A stretch of 22,046 bases of DNA from contig NWUY0300063986.1 in the NCBI GenBank assembly GCA_004151065.3, positions 5,782-27,827 of the forward strand, written 5' to 3'. The DNA is from Larix sibirica (lineage: Eukaryota; Streptophyta; Pinopsida; Pinales; Pinaceae). This document shows, piece after piece, positions 18,790 to 22,046 of this stretch (its first letter is position 1; each line of letters opens with the position of its first letter). Under the pieces are notes generated by a model. It worked only from the letters and a program-made list of their open reading frames with translations, did not search any database and was not told where the DNA came from. The position numbers were made by a program, and so were the translations under genes.

Positions 18790-19010
18790 ATAACTTGCCC
18801 TTCCCCCTTAAAAAGAAACATTGTCCTCGACTAGAGATGCATAAATTGCTAAAGTATCTATGTTGGTCTCCATGTAGCATCCTCAAGTTGGGTATCTTTC
18901 CACTAGATCGGGACCTTTTGGATGGTGTGTTAGCAGAGACGACATTCCTATTTGTCGAGGATGGCCTCGAGAGGCAACCAAATGGAACCTTCTTCATCAA
19001 ATGATAGAAG
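18790..19010 (-). pseudogene. Chromodomain remnant at the end of pol
   Basis: In one minus frame, the translation reads LPLEAILDK, then after a stop a short basic part, then WKDTQLEDATW, and finally QQFMHL- and TMFLFKGEG-like pieces near the end. This matches the order I expect in the chromovirus chromodomain, including the W-K-x-x-x-x-E-D-A-T-W core and the KGEG end. About five stops interrupt it. The longer minus frame at 18722-19000 is an out-of-frame shadow. Chromodomains direct integration to chromatin with particular histone marks. Confidence 0.7.
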
Positions 19011-19330
19011 TATAATTTGAATATGACAGTGAGAGATGGTCAGTTTCTTCAAGTGGGATACATGAAAGATGGGATGAATCTTAGAGAGGATAGGTAGCTC
19101 TAGTTTGTAAGCCACGGGGCCAACACACTTGAAGACCTTACAAGGCCAATAAAAATCAGGAGCAAGATTCTAATGGTGATTGGCCTTAAGTGAGGTCTTC
19201 TTATAGGATTGTAGGCGAAGGAATACATGATTCCCTTCTGCAAAATGGCATTCTAATTGATGTTGATCAACCCATTACTTCATCCTATTCTAGGCCAATA
19301 CCAAATTATCCTTGAGATTGTGGAGAATGT
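19010..19330 (-). pseudogene. Integrase C-terminal region with GPY/F-like module
   Basis: The minus-strand translation gives FAEGNHVFLRLQSYKKTSLK, then NLAPDFYWPCKVFKCVG, AYKLELPILSKIHPIFHVSH and LKK. This is the post-core integrase region of Ty3/gypsy elements. The usual F-x-GP-F/Y turn is altered to YWPCKV. One or two stops interrupt it. It joins the integrase core on one side and the chromodomain on the other. Confidence 0.75.
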
Positions 19331-20080
19331 CGACATGAGATGTGATTGTTTTGTTGACCTCTTGTACCTTAAAGATGTATGGTAAATAGGGTAATATTGA
19401 GGGGGGATTCTGGCCATAATCAACTTCAGAGGAAGTCATTTTAGTGGCATCATGATAAGTTGTATTATACCATCATTCAATGAGCGGTAACCACTAAGCC
19501 CATCGGGATTGATGCATTGAAGTAAAGCACTGCAAATATGCTTCTAGGTACTTGTTGACAGCTTCAGTCTGATCATCAATTTAGGGGTGATAAGCAGTGT
19601 TGAGATTCAATTGAGTGCCCTAGAGCTGAAACAATTCTTGTCATAATTGCTAGTGAAAGTGGGGTCACAATTTGTGACAATAGACTACAACATACATGGA
19701 GTTTGAAGACATTATCCGAGAATACTTGAGGTACCATAGAGGCCTTGAAAGCATGTTGTAGGGAACAAAACTGAGCATGTTTGGAAATGTGATCAACCAC
19801 AACCATGTTTACAAGCTTCTCACTATATTTTGGTAACCCCACAATGAAATCCATAGAAATGTCAATTCATACCATAGGTGGAACGTGAAGTGGTTGAAGT
19901 TCACATGGAGGTTTGGTTATCTTGCCTTTATGTCATTTGAAAGTGTCACATTCTGCCATAGATGTACATATGTTCTTCAAAATGCCTTCCCATAAAAATG
20001 ATCATTTGATCCTTTCATATGTTTTATGAAATCCTAAATGACCAACCGTGGGGGATTAATGTATCTCATATAACACCCAT
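19330..20080 (-). pseudogene. Integrase: zinc-binding and catalytic core, inactivated
   Basis: The zinc-binding segment (about 19940-20080) keeps two His (YEIH, then GHLGFHKTYERIK) and one Cys, in AECDTF, but the last Cys is Phe. The core frame 19576-19854 begins MDFIVGLPKY with the first Asp and continues VVVDHISKHAQF. After a frame change near 19690, SIVTNCDPTFTSN shows Asn at the position expected for the second catalytic Asp. LNTAYHP and DDQTEAVNKYLEAYLQCF (about 19520-19600) keep the Glu. The C-terminal part of the core, around WLPLNEWWYNTTYHDA and VDYGQNPPSILPYLPY, lies at about 19380-19510. Stops and frameshifts are frequent; the residues read D,N,E. Confidence 0.82.
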
Positions 20081-20279
20081 GGTTTCAATGTTGACTTCTT
20101 ATGAAAATATAGACATATTTTATAGCGAAGCTTGTCATTGTGCCAAGTGTAGCCCAAATATGCATGGGATTCCTTTTAAATTGACTGGATTATGGTAGTG
20201 AGTGTGTGGTCTATGAACCATTCATTATGGACCTCAATCAACCAACTTGCTACAATGAACAAGAGGGAAAAGAAGGGAC

Positions 20280-20760
20280 CTTATTCTTCGTACTTTCGAG
20301 AGAAAGCATCTAATGCCACATTCTTCTTGTCCTTATAGTAAATTATCTCATAGTCATATCCTACAATTTTAGTGACCCATTTTTGTTTCTAAGGGGAGGA
20401 AGTTCTTTGTTCCAAAAATTATTTCAGGTTGTGATGATTTGCTTTGACCTAGAAATGTTTCCCAAGTAAGTATGGATGCTAGATGTCCATGGAATGCAAT
20501 ATTTCCATCATATCTTTTTCATAAGTTGATTTTCCCAAGTGCCACTCATATAGTTGTTTGCTAGTAAAAGCCAATGGTTTGCCTTCCTGCATGAGCAGTG
20601 CTCTAATGCCTTTACTCGAGGCATCACATTCTAGGGAAAATGTTTTAATGAATTCAAACAAAGTGAGTACAAGGGTGGTAGACATAGCCTCCTTTAAGTT
20701 TTGCAATCCTTTTTTGTTGTGTCATTCCAATTGAAGGCATTTTTTTTAGCAATGTTGTGA
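20280..20760 (-). pseudogene. Ty3/gypsy RNase H domain
   Basis: The minus frame 20479-20706 gives FSLECDASSKGIRALLMQEG with the first Asp (about 20627), PLAFTSKQLYEWHLGKSTYE with the catalytic-type Glu, and MMEILHSMDI before a stop. Similarity resumes as HPYLLGKHF, WVTKIVGYDYEIIYYKDKKN and LDAFSRK (about 20300-20460). Acidic residues are in place but the frame is interrupted. It degrades the RNA template in an active element. Confidence 0.8.
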
Positions 20761-21830
20761 GTTGAGTTTCAATCTTACCATAGTTATGGATGAAATTTCT
20801 GTAATAACTAATGATACCTAAAAACCCTCTTAGGATTTTGAAAGTTTTATGGAAAGGCCAATCCTTTATTACTTCAATTTAGTTCAGATACATATTCACC
20901 CCATCCTAACTAAAAATATGGCACAAATATTCCATTTTATAGACACCAAAGGCACACATGGACCTTTTAAGAAATAGTTGTTGATTCACAAGTAGTTGTA
21001 AGACATGATCCACATGAGATACATGGGCTTGCCAAGTTTTACTATAGATCAAGATATCATAAAAAAAGATGAGTACAAGCCTCGAGGGTTAGCTCCTGAA
21101 AGTTGGGGAGGTCACAGGTTCAACTCTCTTGATCCCCTTAGGGTTAGGCTCCATAATTAGGGCCATTGGTTTACCTCATTTACCATCCACGAATCATCAG
21201 GAAGTACTCGAAGAGTTTTTCATGAGGTTGTTGCTTGGAAAAAGAAAGATGAGTACACAATTACATAGAAAGGGTTTAAATGTTTTGTTCATGAGACTCT
21301 GGAAGGTGGAAGGTGCATTCCAAAGGCCAAAGGGAATCACCAAAAACTCATAATGGCCTTCACAAGTGAGAAAAACTATTTTGGGAATATTCTCCTCCTT
21401 CGTGTGAATTTGTTGATAGCTTGAGCATAGATCAAGTTTGGTGAAGAATTGAGCACCCTTGAGTCCATTCAAAAGGTCATCAATGATTAGGATGATAAAC
21501 TTATCCTTGATAGTCAATTTGTTCAAAGCACGAGAGCCACAACACATGTTCCCAATGGATTCTTTCTTGAGGACCATAAAAACCGAGGAAAATGAGGGTT
21601 GGTACTGAAGCAAATGACACTGACAACTAGAAACTCCTTAATTATCTTTTCAGTTTCATTTTTTCTGGGGAAAATGGATGGTGATACAGATGTGTGTTGG
21701 GTGGGAGGCTACCAACTATGAGTGGAATGGAATGATCATGCTCACTATAGGAAGGGGGTAGTCCTTCAGGAGTGTAAAAGATTGATTGGTGTTTGTCCAA
21801 GTGTAATTACATTTTACAAGGAATGGGTTG
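20760..21830 (-). pseudogene. Reverse transcriptase, interrupted by a SINE
   Basis: The minus frame 21197-21613 contains SSVFMVLKKESIGN, LNKLTIKDKFIILIIDDLLN, FFTKLDLCSSYQQIHTKEEN (first catalytic Asp present) and IPFGLWNAPSTFQSLMNKTF, then reads into the inserted SINE after CVLIF. Beyond the insertion, FFYDILIYSKTWQAHVSHVD (about 21005-21066) shows the catalytic F-x-D-D box with its first Asp replaced by Tyr. FGVYKMEYLCHIFS, ILRGFLGIISYYRNFIHNYG and KNAFNWND (to about 20720) are the thumb and connection. Upstream, 21615-21830 holds a stop-broken pre-RT part (LKDYPLPIVS). The domain is dead by both substitution and insertion. Confidence 0.85.
21078..21244 (+). mobile_element. tRNA-derived SINE inserted in the RT, with 13-bp target duplication
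   Basis: The 13-mer AAAGATGAGTACA is present on both sides (21065-21077 and 21245-21257), and removing the 167 bp between plus one copy restores the retroelement's RT reading (VLIF continuing to FYDILIYS). The inserted DNA, on the plus strand, has a tRNA-like head: TTAGCTC...AGTTGG near 21089-21105 resembles a split A box, and AGGTCACAGGTTCAACTC (about 21109-21126) contains a good B box (GGTTCAANTC type). It ends in a short A-rich tail (GGAAAAAG) next to the right duplication. Length, internal Pol III-type promoter, tail and duplication together fit a SINE. Which SINE family it belongs to I cannot say. Confidence 0.75.
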
Positions 21831-22046
21831 ATAAGGGGTCTCAAAATATTGAATGGAATGACATTGAGCCACGTTTCCTGAATGCTCCTTTTTAATAATT
21901 TTGTCCATACTTTACGAGTTCATGAACTCTCAAGAGATCCATAGTGAAATAGGGTATTGAACGATTCCTAAAATATTGTGGGGGGAAAGGGTTTGCCATC
22001 TTTGTGAGTCTATGAGCGTTGAGGATGAAAATCACTTTCTCTTAGA

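Larger units (their letters stand above)
18376..22046 (-). mobile_element. Decayed chromovirus (Ty3/gypsy with chromodomain), 3' part
   Basis: On the minus strand, from the right edge leftwards, the domains are RT, RNase H, integrase zinc finger, integrase core, GPY/F-like module and chromodomain, followed by a presumed 3' LTR. This is the layout of plant chromoviruses such as the Reina/Tekay/CRM/Galadriel groups; I do not try to choose among them. Gag, protease and the 5' LTR lie outside the window; the bases from about 21830 to 22046 could not be assigned. Stops and frameshifts occur in each domain, and a SINE is inserted in the RT. The left end abuts the satellite, so the element probably inserted into that array. 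Confidence 0.82.

Noticed and set aside
18722-19004. The overlapping plus and minus ORFs here as proteins
   Set aside because: The true coding relic is another minus frame that reads as a stop-broken chromodomain; these frames are shadows.
21085-21130. A tRNA gene at the A-box/B-box-like motifs
   Set aside because: The spacing is wrong, there is no complete cloverleaf, and the segment lies in a 167-bp insertion with a tail and target duplication, which fits a SINE better.
1857-22046. The two Ty3/gypsy relics as parts of one element
   Set aside because: They are on opposite strands, contain the same domains twice, and differ in type: one has an extra RNase H and no chromodomain, the other has a chromodomain.

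Overview
This window looks like repeat-dominated nuclear DNA from a land plant with a large, transposon-rich genome. I see no intact host gene. The evidence is two decayed Ty3/gypsy polyproteins of plant type, two Copia-type LTR fragments, a tRNA-derived SINE, a dimeric satellite and several minisatellites, all A+T-rich and riddled with stops and frameshifts. A gymnosperm or another very large plant genome is possible, but that is a guess from composition only.

Layout, left to right. 1-235 is a relatively G+C-rich fragment holding an unrecognised minus-strand ORF. 275-1800 is a run of simple and higher-order tandem repeats: a GAT/ATG microsatellite, a 32-bp repeat with a single N inside it, and a 12-bp minisatellite organised in 60-bp superunits. 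About 1880-7056 is a plus-strand Ty3/gypsy pol relic with the order gag, protease, extra RNase H, reverse transcriptase, RNase H, integrase. It resembles the Tat-like elements that carry a second, archaeal-type RNase H. It is followed by a spacer with a 96-bp tandem repeat (7516-7977), then a broken same-strand coding region rich in coiled coil (8638-10277) that I cannot name, then a 44-base sequence gap (11064-11107).

11108-11338 and 14804-15037 are two diverged LTR fragments of one Copia-like family, both on the minus strand. The DNA between and after them holds nothing I recognise. 16120-18375 is a satellite array. Its unit of about 202 bp carries a palindromic box twice, at alternating spacings of about 72 and 130 bp. 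The left edge of the array is inverted, and an unrelated segment of about 455 bp interrupts it. At 18376 the satellite stops where a minus-strand chromovirus (Ty3/gypsy with a chromodomain) begins. Its probable 3' LTR, chromodomain, integrase, RNase H and reverse transcriptase run to the right edge of the window. A SINE of about 167 bp, with a 13-bp target-site duplication, sits inside its reverse transcriptase, next to the catalytic motif.

Nothing here appears to work as a pathway. The informative content is the order of insertions (satellite, then chromovirus, then SINE), the domain order of the first retroelement with its unexplained 3' coding region, and the palindromic architecture of the satellite. 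No replication-competent element is visible: each pol relic has lost catalytic residues and reading frame in several places.
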